NCBI RefSeq assembly: GCF_014203115.1
Contig: NZ_JACHIJ010000004.1
Span: 186,001 to 250,000, forward strand
Origin: Afipia massiliensis
GTDB lineage: Bacteria; Pseudomonadota; Alphaproteobacteria; Rhizobiales; Xanthobacteraceae
Direction: 5' to 3'
Length of the DNA stretch: 64,000 nt
Below are positions 18,895-28,202 of this stretch, piece by piece; position 1 is the stretch's first letter; every line of letters begins with the position of its first letter. The position numbers and the translations under genes are program-made. The notes beneath the pieces are model-generated. The model was not told where the DNA came from, made no database searches, and was given only the letters and a program-made list of their open reading frames with translations.

Positions 18895-19344
18895 ATGAGC
18901 GTCCCCTTCACGCTCCGGCCCTACACTGCCGACGACGAGAACGCAGCCATCGACCTGTGGTTTCGCACCTGGCAGCAGGCCTATCCGTCGATCGACTTCG
19001 CGCAGCGGCTGGAAGGTTGGCGCGCGCGCTGGCGGGATGAACTGGTGCCGGTAGCGCAAATCGTCGTTGCCGAACAGAACGGCAAGATCACCGGTTTCGT
19101 CACCATCGATGGATCGGGCTATCTCGACCAGCTTGTGATCGCGCCGGAGGCATGGGGATCGGATCTCGGCAACGTGCTGATCGCCAAGGCCAAGGCGATG
19201 TCGCCGGGCGGCATCACACTGCTGGTCAACACCGATAACGCCCGCGCGATCCGCTTTTATGAGCGCAACGGCTTCGTCCACACCCACGACGACGTCAATC
19301 CGGTGTCCGGACGAAAGGTCTACGGCATGGCGTGGAAGCCGTAA
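18895..19344 (+). CDS. GNAT family N-acetyltransferase
   Basis: 149 residues with the GNAT fold: FTLRPYTADDENAAIDLWFRTW at the start, IVVAEQNGKITGFVTIDG (strands 2-4), YLDQLVIAPEAWGSDLGNVLIAKAK (the acetyl-CoA loop, here W-G-S-D-L-G rather than the standard Q/RxxGxG/A), and NARAIRFYERNGF. Substrate not predictable. It starts 28 bases after the MotB-like gene and may be the last gene of that transcript. Confidence 0.85.
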   Translation: MSVPFTLRPYTADDENAAIDLWFRTWQQAYPSIDFAQRLEGWRARWRDELVPVAQIVVAEQNGKITGFVTIDGSGYLDQLVIAPEAWGSDLGNVLIAKAKAMSPGGITLLVNTDNARAIRFYERNGFVHTHDDVNPVSGRKVYGMAWKP

Positions 19345-19347
19345 GCG

Positions 19348-20643
19348 TCAAGCCGCTTCCAGCAGCGCCACAGTGCCCTGCCCGCCGTCGGCGCAGATAC
19401 TGACGATGGCGCGCTGGCCTTTCGGCATTGCCGCCAGCGCCTTCACGGCCTGACTGAGGATACGCGCGCCGGTGGCGCCGAACGGATGACCGAGCGCGGT
19501 CGAGCCGCCGTTCGGATTCATGCGCTCGCGCGGAAACTTTCCGAACTCGGCATTGACGCCGGCCTTGTCGCGGATGAACTCCGGACTCTCCAGCGCCTTG
19601 ATATGCGCAAGCACCTGCGCCGCGAAGGCTTCGTGAATTTCCCAAAGGTGAATGTCCGCATAGGTCAGCGAATGGCGCGCGAGCAGACGCGGGATCGCAT
19701 AAGGCGGCGCCATCAGCAGGCCTTCGGTGCGAAAATCCACCGACGCGATTTCCCAGCCGATCAGCTTTACCCGCGGCGTATTGGCGGGAAGCTTCTCCAG
19801 TCCCTTTTTTGAGGCCACCCAGATGCTCGATGCGCCGTCGGTGAGCGGCGATGAATTACCCGCCGTCAGCGTGCCCTTGCCGCTGGTGCGATCGAATGAC
19901 GGCGACAGCCGCGCCAGCTTCTCCAGCGAGGTATCCTTGCGGGGAATGGTGTCGCGCTTCACACCGTCGAACGGAATCACGAGGTCGTCAAAAAATCCGC
20001 GATTCCACGCGGCCACCGCGCGCTGATGGCTTTCCAGCGCGATCTGGTCCTGCGCCTCGCGCGAGATATTCCAGACCTTGGCGGTGATCTCGGTATGCTC
20101 GCCCATGCTCATGCCGGTGGTGCGGTTGCTGACCGCCGGGATATAGAGACGTACATCGCTGAGCTTCAGATCGATGGCGTGGGTGAGCTTCTGTCCCAGC
20201 GATCGCGCGGTCTGGAACTGGCGCACCCAGTTCGACAGCGACATGCCGAGCCCAAGCTGAACCTGGCTGAGGCTGTCGACGCCGCCGACCAACGCAAGGT
20301 TTCGCACCTCGCCGTCGATCATGCCGGCGGCTTCGAATACGCCCATCATGCTGGTCGAACACGCCATGACGGTGGAATAAGCCGGCACCGTCGCATCAAC
20401 GCCGGCATCCATCAGGATTTCGCGCGCAATGTTGCTCCAGGTCAGGTTGGGCACAACGTTGCCCCAGACCGAGAAGTCCGGCTTGCCCCCGTCCAGACGC
20501 TCGATCATGTGCTTGACCACCGGAACCGACAGCGCGATGGCATCGACACCCGACAGCGGGCCGTCGACTTTCGCAAACGGCGTGCGAACACCCGCCGCGA
20601 GCCAGATATCGTTTCTTGCATCGGTTTTTGCAGATTGCGCCAT
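19348..20643 (-). CDS. Acetyl-CoA acetyltransferase / thiolase
   Basis: 431 residues from the ATG at 20643 (MAQSAKTDARNDIWLAAGVR); the frame extends 15 codons upstream without similarity. It carries the thiolase triad: nucleophilic Cys in YSTVMACSTSMMG, His in GGSTALGHPFGATGARIL, and Cys in SICADGGQG near the C-terminus. Thiolases split or form acetoacetyl-CoA-type substrates in fatty-acid oxidation or PHB synthesis. The long IHEAFAAQVLAH insertion region resembles FadI-like thiolases. It converges with the GNAT gene. Confidence 0.92.
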   Translation of the reverse strand: MAQSAKTDARNDIWLAAGVRTPFAKVDGPLSGVDAIALSVPVVKHMIERLDGGKPDFSVWGNVVPNLTWSNIAREILMDAGVDATVPAYSTVMACSTSMMGVFEAAGMIDGEVRNLALVGGVDSLSQVQLGLGMSLSNWVRQFQTARSLGQKLTHAIDLKLSDVRLYIPAVSNRTTGMSMGEHTEITAKVWNISREAQDQIALESHQRAVAAWNRGFFDDLVIPFDGVKRDTIPRKDTSLEKLARLSPSFDRTSGKGTLTAGNSSPLTDGASSIWVASKKGLEKLPANTPRVKLIGWEIASVDFRTEGLLMAPPYAIPRLLARHSLTYADIHLWEIHEAFAAQVLAHIKALESPEFIRDKAGVNAEFGKFPRERMNPNGGSTALGHPFGATGARILSQAVKALAAMPKGQRAIVSICADGGQGTVALLEAA

Positions 20644-20745
20644 CGAATGCTCCCGGATCGTACGCCTTGGTTGGCGCTTCCGGGACACTATGCGATCAGG
20701 CAGAGAGCATACAAGCCGACGGCGCGCCGGGCTGTCATGAAGCTG

Positions 20746-21387
20746 TCAGCTTGCAGCCAGCAGCGCTTCGTTCGGCATCCAGCCCGCCATTGCGGCCTGC
20801 TTCCAGCTTTCGCAGGGAATTTCCGCGGCGCGATACAGCGGCTTCTCGAAACGTGTCAGCCGCCAATCGCTCGGCGCCACCGCGAAGGTATAGCCGGCCT
20901 TGCGGGCGAGAGCGATCATCTGTTCGTTGTTGCGGAAGGTCTCGCCGAACAGCCGCAGCGCGCCCAGCGCCGCCGAGCGGCATTCGAGATTGGACAGCAT
21001 GGCCGTGCCGATACCCTGACCCTGCCATGCGTCGCCGATGGACAGTCCGAATTCGGTGTTCTGCGTTTGCGCGTCATAGCTGTAGCGGGACTCGCCGACG
21101 ATCGTGTCGACGCCGTCGATTTTCATTTCGGCGATCACCGCGAAACGGCTGCCCTCGCCGATATGAAGCGCCTTGTCGAGCTCCGACGGCGGCAACTCAC
21201 TGGCGGCCCCCATCAGGCGATTGTAGCGCGACTGCCGCGACAACGACCGGAAGTAGGACAGCAGCGCGTCGGCGTCATTTGGCTCAAGGAAACGGACCGT
21301 CAACGACCTGCCGCCCTTCAGCCGCACCACATCGGTGTAGCGGCCGAGATTGCTGAGAACAAAGCGGTGATCGGATTCGGCCAGCAT
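20746..21387 (-). CDS. GNAT family N-acetyltransferase
   Basis: 213 residues from the ATG at 21387, placed a few bases after a GGAG site; an ATG at 21399 is also in frame. The GNAT core is visible: GRSLTVRFLEPNDADALLSYFRSLS, YDAQTQNTEFGLSIGDAWQGQGIGTAMLSNLE (acetyl-CoA motif QGQGIG), then AALGALRLFGETFRNNEQMIALARKAGY. This pattern matches the acetyltransferases often fused to acyl-CoA ligases, here free-standing. Substrate unknown. Confidence 0.85.
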   Translation of the reverse strand: MLAESDHRFVLSNLGRYTDVVRLKGGRSLTVRFLEPNDADALLSYFRSLSRQSRYNRLMGAASELPPSELDKALHIGEGSRFAVIAEMKIDGVDTIVGESRYSYDAQTQNTEFGLSIGDAWQGQGIGTAMLSNLECRSAALGALRLFGETFRNNEQMIALARKAGYTFAVAPSDWRLTRFEKPLYRAAEIPCESWKQAAMAGWMPNEALLAAS

Positions 21388-21475
21388 GGCGCACTCCATC
21401 GACTGTTGTGCGAGAGGAAAAAGCGAGCCTGATCCGGGGAGGACGACGGGGACGGATCAGACTCGCGAAGGCGGC

Positions 21476-21688
21476 TTACGCACGCCAGAACGGCTTGCTG
21501 GCCTCGTAGGCGAAGTCGCTCCAGCTCGCGCCGACATCGTGGAAGTCGCGGTCGCTGAGATGGGCCAGCTCAGCCCGCCGCTTTGAGCGCTGCTGCCAGG
21601 TGTGCAGCACGTCGGAGATCGACGTGATCGGGTGATGGATGAAGTCATGATGATGATTTGTCATCAGGTCGGTTGTGCAAGCAGACAT
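21476..21688 (-). CDS. DUF1127 (YjiS-like) small protein
   Basis: 70 residues; the C-terminal part (VLHTWQQRSKRRAELAHLSDRDFHDVG) is the DUF1127 core, which ends in the LSDxxLxDIG-type sequence. DUF1127 proteins are small, arginine-rich and RNA- or regulation-related in rhizobia. A perfect AGGAGG site lies five bases before the ATG, so translation should be strong. The gene is divergent from a LysR regulator across a 112-bp region that contains a perfect palindrome. Confidence 0.85.
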   Translation of the reverse strand: MSACTTDLMTNHHHDFIHHPITSISDVLHTWQQRSKRRAELAHLSDRDFHDVGASWSDFAYEASKPFWRA

Positions 21689-21741
21689 GGTAGCCTCCTA
21701 AAACAAACTTGATGATGGGAATATCTGCCCGCGAACCCCCA

Positions 21742-21771
21742 TTGACAAACGACACGTTGTCCCTCGTAATA
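21742..21771 (+). promoter_or_regulatory. Candidate sigma-70 promoter of the LysR gene
   Basis: TTGACA at 21742-21747 is followed after 18 bases by GTAATA at 21766-21771. The -10 overlaps the palindromic operator candidate at 21769-21787, and the LysR start codon is at 21801. The -10 match is weak. Confidence 0.5.
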
Positions 21772-21787
21772 TGAGATAATCTCATAT
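21769..21787. promoter_or_regulatory. 19-bp perfect palindrome, candidate operator
   Basis: ATATGAGATAATCTCATAT is a perfect inverted repeat around one central base in the DUF1127-LysR divergent region. It overlaps the likely -10/+1 of the LysR gene and lies 14 bases before its ATG. It fits autoregulation or control of the divergent pair. Confidence 0.65.
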
Positions 21788-21800
21788 ATTAGGGAAGCTC

Positions 21801-22691
21801 ATGACCGCCAGATTGCCCTCCCTGAACGGTTTGCGCGCTTTCGAGGCCGCTGCACGGCACCTCAGCTTCACCCTTGCCGCGCAGGAGCTGAACGTCACCC
21901 AGACCGCCATCAGCCACCAGATCCGGCGGCTGGAGGAAGAACTCGGCATCAAGCTGTTCATCCGGCAAAGCCGCTCGCTGGCTTTGACGCCCGAGGCCAC
22001 CGACTATTTGCCGGGCATTCGCGCCGCGTTTCAGGATCTGCGCACCGCCACCGACCGCCTGCTGCGCAACGGCAATGACCGGATGCTGACAGTCAGCACG
22101 CTGACATCGTTCGCGGTGAAATGGCTGCTGCCCCGGCTCGCGCCGTTTCAGGAAAAACATCCCGACATCGACGTCCGTATCACCACCTCGACCGAGCTGG
22201 TCGACTTCCGCCGCGGCACGGTGGACGCAGCAATCCGGTACGGACGCGGCCAATGGCCGGGCCTGCGCGCGGAATGGCTGATGACGGACCAGATGTTTCC
22301 GGTGTGCAGCCCCGCGCTGCTTGAGGGCAACAATGCCCTGAAAAAGCCGGAAGACCTTGCCCGTTTCACGCTGCTGCACACAACCGGCTACAATGACGAC
22401 TGGCGGTTCTGGCTGACGGCCGCCGGACTTCCCACCCACATTGCGAAGAATCCAGGACTGACATTCGATCTGTCATTCATGACGATTCAGGCCGCCGTCG
22501 ACGGCATCGGCGTTGCGATCGGCCACACCGCCTTCGTTCAGGACGATATCGCGAAAGGACGTCTGGTCGCGCCCTTCGATGTGACATTGCCGGAGGATGC
22601 CGGATACTATTTCGTCACGCCGCACGAAAAGGCCACTTTGCCGAAGGTCACCGCGTTCCGGGATTGGTTGCTCACAGCGATGCGGCCATAA
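21801..22691 (+). CDS. LysR-type transcriptional regulator (GcvA-like)
   Basis: 296 residues. The winged HTH covers about 5-65 (LPSLNGLRAFEAAARHLSFTL...LNVTQTAISHQIRRLEEELG), with the recognition helix QTAISHQIRRLE. The rest is the periplasmic-binding-like effector domain. The N-terminal PSLNGLRAFEAAARHLSFT is typical of the GcvA group, but no glycine cleavage genes are near. It faces the DUF1127 gene across the palindrome at 21769 and probably regulates itself and that gene. Confidence 0.9.
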   Translation: MTARLPSLNGLRAFEAAARHLSFTLAAQELNVTQTAISHQIRRLEEELGIKLFIRQSRSLALTPEATDYLPGIRAAFQDLRTATDRLLRNGNDRMLTVSTLTSFAVKWLLPRLAPFQEKHPDIDVRITTSTELVDFRRGTVDAAIRYGRGQWPGLRAEWLMTDQMFPVCSPALLEGNNALKKPEDLARFTLLHTTGYNDDWRFWLTAAGLPTHIAKNPGLTFDLSFMTIQAAVDGIGVAIGHTAFVQDDIAKGRLVAPFDVTLPEDAGYYFVTPHEKATLPKVTAFRDWLLTAMRP

Positions 22692-22743
22692 AGCGCCTGC
22701 GCGCTGTTCGCGAAACAGCTGCCGCGTGGTCCTTTCCGACACC

Positions 22744-24777
22744 TCACCCGATGCGTCTTGCGCCTTCGCGGAACAGCGCGGCGCCTTCCGGTGCGAACTG
22801 CATCGCGGTGAGAAAGTCGTCGACGCAATAGCTCGGAAGCCGCTTGCGGATCGCGACCATCTGCGCACGCCCCTCCTCAAGCCGGCCCGCCAGCGCCAGG
22901 CAATAGGCGGCAATCGCAAGGATGTGCGCATGCGCGTTCGGCCGCGCGGCCGCCTTCAGGCCCCAGTCGGCCGCTTCATCGAACTGCTTGAGCCGCACCA
23001 GCGCCATCGCACGCGCGCCGAGCATGCCGAACAGCAGGGGATCGAACGGACTGAGGTGACGCGAGTGATCGGAAAATTTGACGGCCGCCTGCGGATCGCC
23101 ACCCTGCGAGTGGACGAAAGCCAGCGTGTAGTGGCCAAGTGCGAAATTGGGACTGAGATCGATCGCCTGCTCCAGTTCGATCAGGGACTGGTCCTGCTGT
23201 CCGCGCAGCCAGAGCGCGCGGCCCATGGCCCAATGCGCACCGGGGTCGCGATCGTCGGCCATCAGGCTCTGTCCGGCGGTGTCGAACGCCCGGTCAACTT
23301 CCGGCTCGCGCGGTGCCCAGCCCTGAAATGCGCTCTGGAAATGCGCGAAGGACAGCCCGCCATAGGCCCGCGCGAAGGTGGGATCGCGCTGCACGGCCAT
23401 CTCGAAGAATTCCCGGGCGCGTTCGTTGTCGGCCTTGTTGAACCGGTAAACATGCCACAGGCCGCGATGATAAGCTTCCCACGCATCCAGCGAGTTCGGC
23501 GGCTTCAACATCGCGCGGTTGCGTTCGATCGTTTCGATCTCGTGGGCAATGGATGCAACGATCCTGTTGCCGATCTCATCGAGGACGAGAAATGAATCAC
23601 TTGTCCTCTGGTCGAAAACCTCGGTCCAGACCACGCGTGCGGAGCGCGTCTCGGCGAGTTCGACCGCGACAGTCATTCGCGCGCCCTGGCGCTGCAGCGA
23701 GCCGCTGACGACATAGTCCACGTTCAGCATCCGCCCCGCTTCTTCCGGGCCGACGTGCCGCTCGCTGAGCGCGAACACAGTGCACTGCGCGATGATGAAG
23801 AGACTGCGCAGTTTCGCGAGCCTCGTGATCAGATCATGCGCGAGACCCCCGGCCGCGCCACCTTGCGCGGGCAACGCGGCGTTGCGCTCGACAAACGGCA
23901 TGACCGCGATGGAGGCACGGCGAGGTGACGCGATCACGCCGTCATCGGCCGGTGCCAACGCGAGCACCGGAGATAGATCGGTCACGCGAACCTTTGGGCC
24001 GTCGCCCCGCGCTTTCGCTGCCCGCCACATCTCCCGCACTGGCCCGTGATCGAGTCCTTCAGCCTCGAACATCCGTGCGGTTGACAGCAAGTGCTCGTCG
24101 CCCTCGCGCAGCCTGCCGCGACGCGCGAATGCATCCAGCAGCATTTCGTGGACGCGCAGATCGAATGGCGCAAGCGCCAGCCACTTTTCCAGATAGCCGA
24201 AGATGTCGTCGCCGGTCTCTGCTCCGGCAAGGCGCTCCAGCAGGGCTGCGTGGCGGCCGCGAAACTGGCGGCGCTGTGCGGTGAGCCAGGCGTTGAAATC
24301 CGGATTGCGATCGATCTCGAAGCCTTCGAGAAATTCCCCGACGTACAGCGAAGCCAGCACTCGCAGCCGTTCGGGTGACAGTTGCTGGATGCCCTGCTGG
24401 GTTGCGCGCGCGACCTCGATGGCATCGACAAAGCAATCGGCCAGATCGAGCGCGACGGTGTCTTCCTGGGTTTCAACCCGTTGCCGGTCAGGCGTGTCGA
24501 CCACAGACCTCAGCTTGCTGAGGCACCAACGCAGCTCTCCACGCGGATCGTTCGGAACATCCCAGAGAAGTTCGCAAAGCTGGCTGCGCGGCACGGCTCG
24601 TGGCGCGAGCGCGAGATAAGCCAACAGCGCCCGCACCTTGCGCGAGGTCGGCAGCGCCACCGGGGCGCCGCCCCGCTCAATCGCCAGCGGTCCGAGCAAT
24701 TGCACATGCAAGGCCGGGCCACCGGACCGATCCGATTCCACGGGCATTTCCACGCCGCGTACCACGCTCGTCTCCAT
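22744..24777 (-). CDS. BTAD-TolB-TPR regulatory protein (SARP/CadC-like)
   Basis: 677 residues. Residues about 20-250 form a winged-helix (LLGPLAIERGG...RKVRALLAYLALAPRAV...LCELLWD) plus the BTAD helical domain (LYVGEFLEGFEI). Residues 290-410 form a TolB/FlgO-like domain (SIAVMPFVERN...YVVSGSLQRQG). TPR repeats fill the C-terminus (EFFEMAVQRDPTFARAYGGLSFAHF). This architecture belongs to cytosolic one-component regulators. It is divergent from a methyltransferase gene whose start lies 100 bases away, which is the most likely target. Confidence 0.85.
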   Translation of the reverse strand: METSVVRGVEMPVESDRSGGPALHVQLLGPLAIERGGAPVALPTSRKVRALLAYLALAPRAVPRSQLCELLWDVPNDPRGELRWCLSKLRSVVDTPDRQRVETQEDTVALDLADCFVDAIEVARATQQGIQQLSPERLRVLASLYVGEFLEGFEIDRNPDFNAWLTAQRRQFRGRHAALLERLAGAETGDDIFGYLEKWLALAPFDLRVHEMLLDAFARRGRLREGDEHLLSTARMFEAEGLDHGPVREMWRAAKARGDGPKVRVTDLSPVLALAPADDGVIASPRRASIAVMPFVERNAALPAQGGAAGGLAHDLITRLAKLRSLFIIAQCTVFALSERHVGPEEAGRMLNVDYVVSGSLQRQGARMTVAVELAETRSARVVWTEVFDQRTSDSFLVLDEIGNRIVASIAHEIETIERNRAMLKPPNSLDAWEAYHRGLWHVYRFNKADNERAREFFEMAVQRDPTFARAYGGLSFAHFQSAFQGWAPREPEVDRAFDTAGQSLMADDRDPGAHWAMGRALWLRGQQDQSLIELEQAIDLSPNFALGHYTLAFVHSQGGDPQAAVKFSDHSRHLSPFDPLLFGMLGARAMALVRLKQFDEAADWGLKAAARPNAHAHILAIAAYCLALAGRLEEGRAQMVAIRKRLPSYCVDDFLTAMQFAPEGAALFREGARRIG

Positions 24778-24877
24778 GTGTGACCGTTACGGCTGGGATC
24801 GATGGCAATGGCGCTTATGGCGCCCGATCCAGCCCTACTCGCGCAGGCGAGACAACACATCCGAACGGAGAAGAACC

Positions 24878-25714
24878 ATGCTCGATACCACCAATACCAT
24901 CAGCAAAGTTCCCGTTGACTTTACGGCGGTCAAGGCCCGCCAGCAAGGCGCCTGGTCGTCCGGCGACTACGCCGTCGTCGGCACAACCCTTCAGATCGTC
25001 GGCGAAGAACTGTGCGAGGCCCTCGACCTGCGCGCTGGCCAGCGCGTACTCGACGTCGCCGCCGGAAACGGCAACATCACGCTCGCGGCCGCGCGCCGCT
25101 GGTGTGACGTCACCTCCACCGATTATGTGCCGGCCCTGCTCGAACGCGGCCAGGAACGCGCTCGCGCCGAACGGCTTAACATCACCTTTCGTGAGGCCGA
25201 TGCCGAGGCGTTGCCGTTTCAGGACAAGAGTTTCGACGCGGTCGTCTCGACCTTTGGCGTGATGTTCACGCCGGATCACGACCGCGCCGCGGGCGAGCTC
25301 ATCCGCGTCTGCAAATCCGGCGGCAAGATCGGTCTTGCCAACTGGACACCGGAGGGCTTCATCGGCCAGCTTTTCAAGACCATCGGCAAACACCTGCCGC
25401 CGCCCGCGGGCGTGAAGTCACCGGCGCTCTGGGGCACACGCGCACGCATTGACGAGATGTTTTCGGCTAACGCCTCATCCATCAAGGTGGCACAACGTCA
25501 TTTCGTGTTTCGCTACCGATCGCCGGACCATTGGCTGGAGATCTTCAAAGGTTATTACGGACCGGTGCTCAAGGCGTTCGCCGCGCTCGAACCTGCCGCT
25601 CAATCGGCGCTCGAAAGCGACATCAGGGCGCTGCTCAGTCATTTCAACCGCTCGGGTGACGACGCCGTCATTATTCCCAGCGAGTACCTTGAGATCGTCT
25701 GCACGCGGCGCTGA
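24878..25714 (+). CDS. Class I SAM-dependent methyltransferase
   Basis: 278 residues from the ATG at 24878, with a GGAGAAG site before it; the longer open frame upstream lies inside the divergent promoter region. The SAM-binding motif RVLDVAAGNGNITLAAARR is near residue 50, followed by ADAEALPFQDKSFDAVVSTFGVMF and a C-terminal cap. This UbiE/Methyltransf_25-like family often acts on small molecules. It faces the BTAD-TPR regulator and is probably controlled by it. Substrate unknown. Confidence 0.85.
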   Translation: MLDTTNTISKVPVDFTAVKARQQGAWSSGDYAVVGTTLQIVGEELCEALDLRAGQRVLDVAAGNGNITLAAARRWCDVTSTDYVPALLERGQERARAERLNITFREADAEALPFQDKSFDAVVSTFGVMFTPDHDRAAGELIRVCKSGGKIGLANWTPEGFIGQLFKTIGKHLPPPAGVKSPALWGTRARIDEMFSANASSIKVAQRHFVFRYRSPDHWLEIFKGYYGPVLKAFAALEPAAQSALESDIRALLSHFNRSGDDAVIIPSEYLEIVCTRR

Positions 25715-25926
25715 AGCGAGCCAGCATCCCGTTTGATTGACGAGAGCGATAAGGCCCTCAAGGAGATCGTGCGGTGAGCATCACCGCACGATCTCCCACC
25801 TCGGGTTCCCCTGCCTCAGACTTTTCATCGTACCGCCTTGCTATGGTCAAAGCGCGATGCCTCCTGTTGCTGGCAGATGGCCGGATGCCCGCCGCTAGGC
25901 CCATCTCGCACAATCACGGAGCATCA

Positions 25927-26862
25927 ATGCAACTCGAATTGCAACACGCAGACCCGCACGCCGATCCGCACGACGCCATTGTGGCACAGCTCCGCGAGTT
26001 GGCGCCGCGCATCGTGCATGATCCGTCCAAGGACCATGCCCCGTCTGAGGTCAACGTCACGCCTGCAGCGGCGCCGGAACCTGCCAGCGAGCCACTGCCC
26101 AGCGCCGCGCCGTTGAACGATAACGTCGGCGACATCCTCAATCCGGCGCCACGCGGGAAGCTTGCTCGCGGCGTCGTGGGACTGATCGTCTGCGCAGGTA
26201 TTGCCACGGCTGCGGCCTGGCATTCCTACGGTGACGAAGCAAAGCAGCGGCTTTCTCACCTCGTGCCGCAGCTTCTCGCAGGCACGACCGCTTCAACGCA
26301 AAGCGCAGACGCCGCCGAGTCTCAAAACACAACCCCTCAGATCGCGACATCTGAGCCGGCTGCCGAACCACCACCCGCGCAAGACGCCGCGGCACCGACA
26401 CTCGCAGAGCCTGCAACGGCCGCTTCAACCCCGGCGGCGGAGACTCCTCCAACCCCGGCGGCGCCGACGCCCGAGCTTGCGCAGTCGATTGAAACCATGG
26501 CGCGCGAAATCGCGTCGTTGAAGCAAACGGTCGAGCAACTGCAGGCCGGCCAGCAGCAACTGAGCCGCGATGTCGCGAAAGCCGCAGAGCATGAAACGCG
26601 CCGCAAGCCCGCCGCGCAAGCCGCGAAGCCAGCCGCAGCACCGCGACCACAGCGGGCGTCGACACCTGCGCCGGCTCCCGCTATCCGGAGTGTCCAGCCC
26701 GCTTCAACCCAAGCCTATCCGCAAGGGCAGACCTACCCGCAAAGCTATCCTCAGCGCGAAGCCTACATCCCGCCGGCACCACCACAACAATCTGCGCCCT
26801 CGCAGCTTCCGCCCCCGCCCGGCGACACGAGCGTTCCACGGCCGCCGATGCCGCTGCGATAA
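25927..26862 (+). CDS. Alanine/proline-rich membrane-anchored protein of unknown function
   Basis: 311 residues from the ATG at 25927 (MQLELQHADPHADPHDAIVA); the frame extends to 25774 but the chosen start fits better. One membrane helix lies about residues 77-98 (KLARGVVGLIVCAGIATAAA). The following region is low-complexity Ala/Pro/Thr, then a short coiled coil (IETMAREIASLKQTVEQLQ, about 190-215), then a Pro/Gln/Tyr-rich tail. It probably spans the inner membrane with a periplasmic tail. I do not recognise a function; similar proteins occur in Bradyrhizobium. Confidence 0.7.
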   Translation: MQLELQHADPHADPHDAIVAQLRELAPRIVHDPSKDHAPSEVNVTPAAAPEPASEPLPSAAPLNDNVGDILNPAPRGKLARGVVGLIVCAGIATAAAWHSYGDEAKQRLSHLVPQLLAGTTASTQSADAAESQNTTPQIATSEPAAEPPPAQDAAAPTLAEPATAASTPAAETPPTPAAPTPELAQSIETMAREIASLKQTVEQLQAGQQQLSRDVAKAAEHETRRKPAAQAAKPAAAPRPQRASTPAPAPAIRSVQPASTQAYPQGQTYPQSYPQREAYIPPAPPQQSAPSQLPPPPGDTSVPRPPMPLR

Positions 26863-26944
26863 TCGCGGGTAATACGTCCCTGATCGGTCAACGGTGTCAT
26901 GTCGACACCGTTGAAGCATGCGCCGAAATCTCCGCAGATCGCGC

Positions 26945-27586
26945 CTAGCGAACGATCCTGTCGGCCCAGGATGAGACGGCCTCTCCAACTGTCTTCAAAT
27001 GATCAGCCGCCGAGAACCCGGATATGCTTTTCCGCGGCTTGAGATCGTGATCGCCGTCTTCCAGCCAGAGAATTTCGATCGTCTTCGACAGCACGTACGC
27101 TGAAACCTCTTCCCTCGAGCCAAACACATCTCGTGTCCCTTGCACGATGAGCGTTGGTGTTTCGAGTTCTGCAAGATGCTCGGTGCGCAACTGCTTGGGC
27201 TTCTCCGGCGGATGGAAGGGATAGCCAAGACAGAGAAGCCCCGCGATTCGCCGGGATGCATACAACTCGTCGGCGACCATGCTCGCGACGCGCCCGCCCA
27301 TCGATTTTCCGCCGATAATAAGCGGCCCTTTCAGGTTCAGCGCATCAATCGCAGCGATGTATTCCGGGTTCAGCCTGTCCGCACGCGGCGGCGGCTTTCG
27401 CGAGGCCGATGTCCGGCGCGCGGCCATGTAGTCAAACTCGAAGCGGGCAACGCGCAAGCCGACTTCCGCGAGGGCTTTCGCACTTGCTGTCATCGACACG
27501 GAATCCATCGCCCCGCCAGCACCATGCGCCAGAAGAATCGTCGTCCCGGCGTCTTCGGGTCCGTCGAATAGAAATCTCGTTGTCAT
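26945..27586 (-). CDS. Alpha/beta hydrolase (KANL3/TEX30-type)
   Basis: 213 residues from the ATG at 27586. Motifs: TTILLAHGAGGAMDS (oxyanion region HGAGG), GPLIIGGKSMGGRVASMVAD (nucleophile elbow GKSMGG with the catalytic Ser), LCLGYPFHPPEKP, TPTLIVQGTRDVFG (acid loop) and GDHDL (catalytic His). The set matches the bacterial KANL3/Tex30 group of alpha/beta hydrolases. Substrate unknown. It has no close operon partner. Confidence 0.87.
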   Translation of the reverse strand: MTTRFLFDGPEDAGTTILLAHGAGGAMDSVSMTASAKALAEVGLRVARFEFDYMAARRTSASRKPPPRADRLNPEYIAAIDALNLKGPLIIGGKSMGGRVASMVADELYASRRIAGLLCLGYPFHPPEKPKQLRTEHLAELETPTLIVQGTRDVFGSREEVSAYVLSKTIEILWLEDGDHDLKPRKSISGFSAADHLKTVGEAVSSWADRIVR

Positions 27587-27804
27587 CAAACACCGTTCGG
27601 GGAAGGAGATGGGAACTGCTGCAGATCGGATCACATGGCAAGGAGCCTACCATGTCCCGATCATTCCGCTCAACGCGCACCCAACCCATCGGAATGATGG
27701 TGCCGACAACCTCGATATGCGGATGATAGGCGGCCCACGAAGTTGTACCGCTTAGACCTTCACCGGTTTCGGCGCGTCCGGACGCGCCGACCTGCTGAGC
27801 AAAG

Positions 27805-28161
27805 TTACTGCTTCAGCTTGATGTTGTTCTCGGTTCTGTACGCCTTGAAAACCACGTCGATCGCCTCGATGATTTTCTTGCCCGGATTTGCCTTGCAATG
27901 AACGATGAGCTCATGCTCGAGCGCCTTCGCCCGGCCGACATTCATCATGTGCTTCTTGGCGAGGCCGTTGTACCAGCCGCTGTACCAGGTGGTCAGGTGA
28001 TCGGCGTCTTCCTGAAACGTGTTTGCCAGCTGGGCGCAGGTCAGCTTCTGGACGTCGATGAAGCCGTTGCTGTCAGCATAGGTTTTCAGTTCGACCTGCG
28101 CGTAAACAGGCGTTGCCAGCGCGATGATTGCCGCGGATAGAACGAGTGCTTTCTTGATCAT
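27805..28161 (-). CDS. HdeA-family periplasmic acid-stress chaperone
   Basis: 118 residues with a signal peptide (MIKKALVLSAAIIALATPVYAQ, cleavage about residue 22). The mature part has the HdeA pattern: a first Cys in KLTCAQLANTF, WYSGWYNGLAKK, and a second Cys in ELIVHCKANPGKKIIEAI, which should form the stabilising disulphide. HdeA proteins unfold at low pH and bind other periplasmic proteins. It stands at the downstream end of a one-strand block of exported proteins reaching to 34,884. Confidence 0.85.
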   Translation of the reverse strand: MIKKALVLSAAIIALATPVYAQVELKTYADSNGFIDVQKLTCAQLANTFQEDADHLTTWYSGWYNGLAKKHMMNVGRAKALEHELIVHCKANPGKKIIEAIDVVFKAYRTENNIKLKQ

Positions 28162-28202
28162 AAAATATGTCCCCCAATTGAACGCGAGTGGTCCCTGAAT
28201 GC

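Noticed and set aside
20026-21432. 468-codon plus-strand open frame across the thiolase and GNAT genes
   Set aside because: The minus-strand genes have full motifs; this frame has none.
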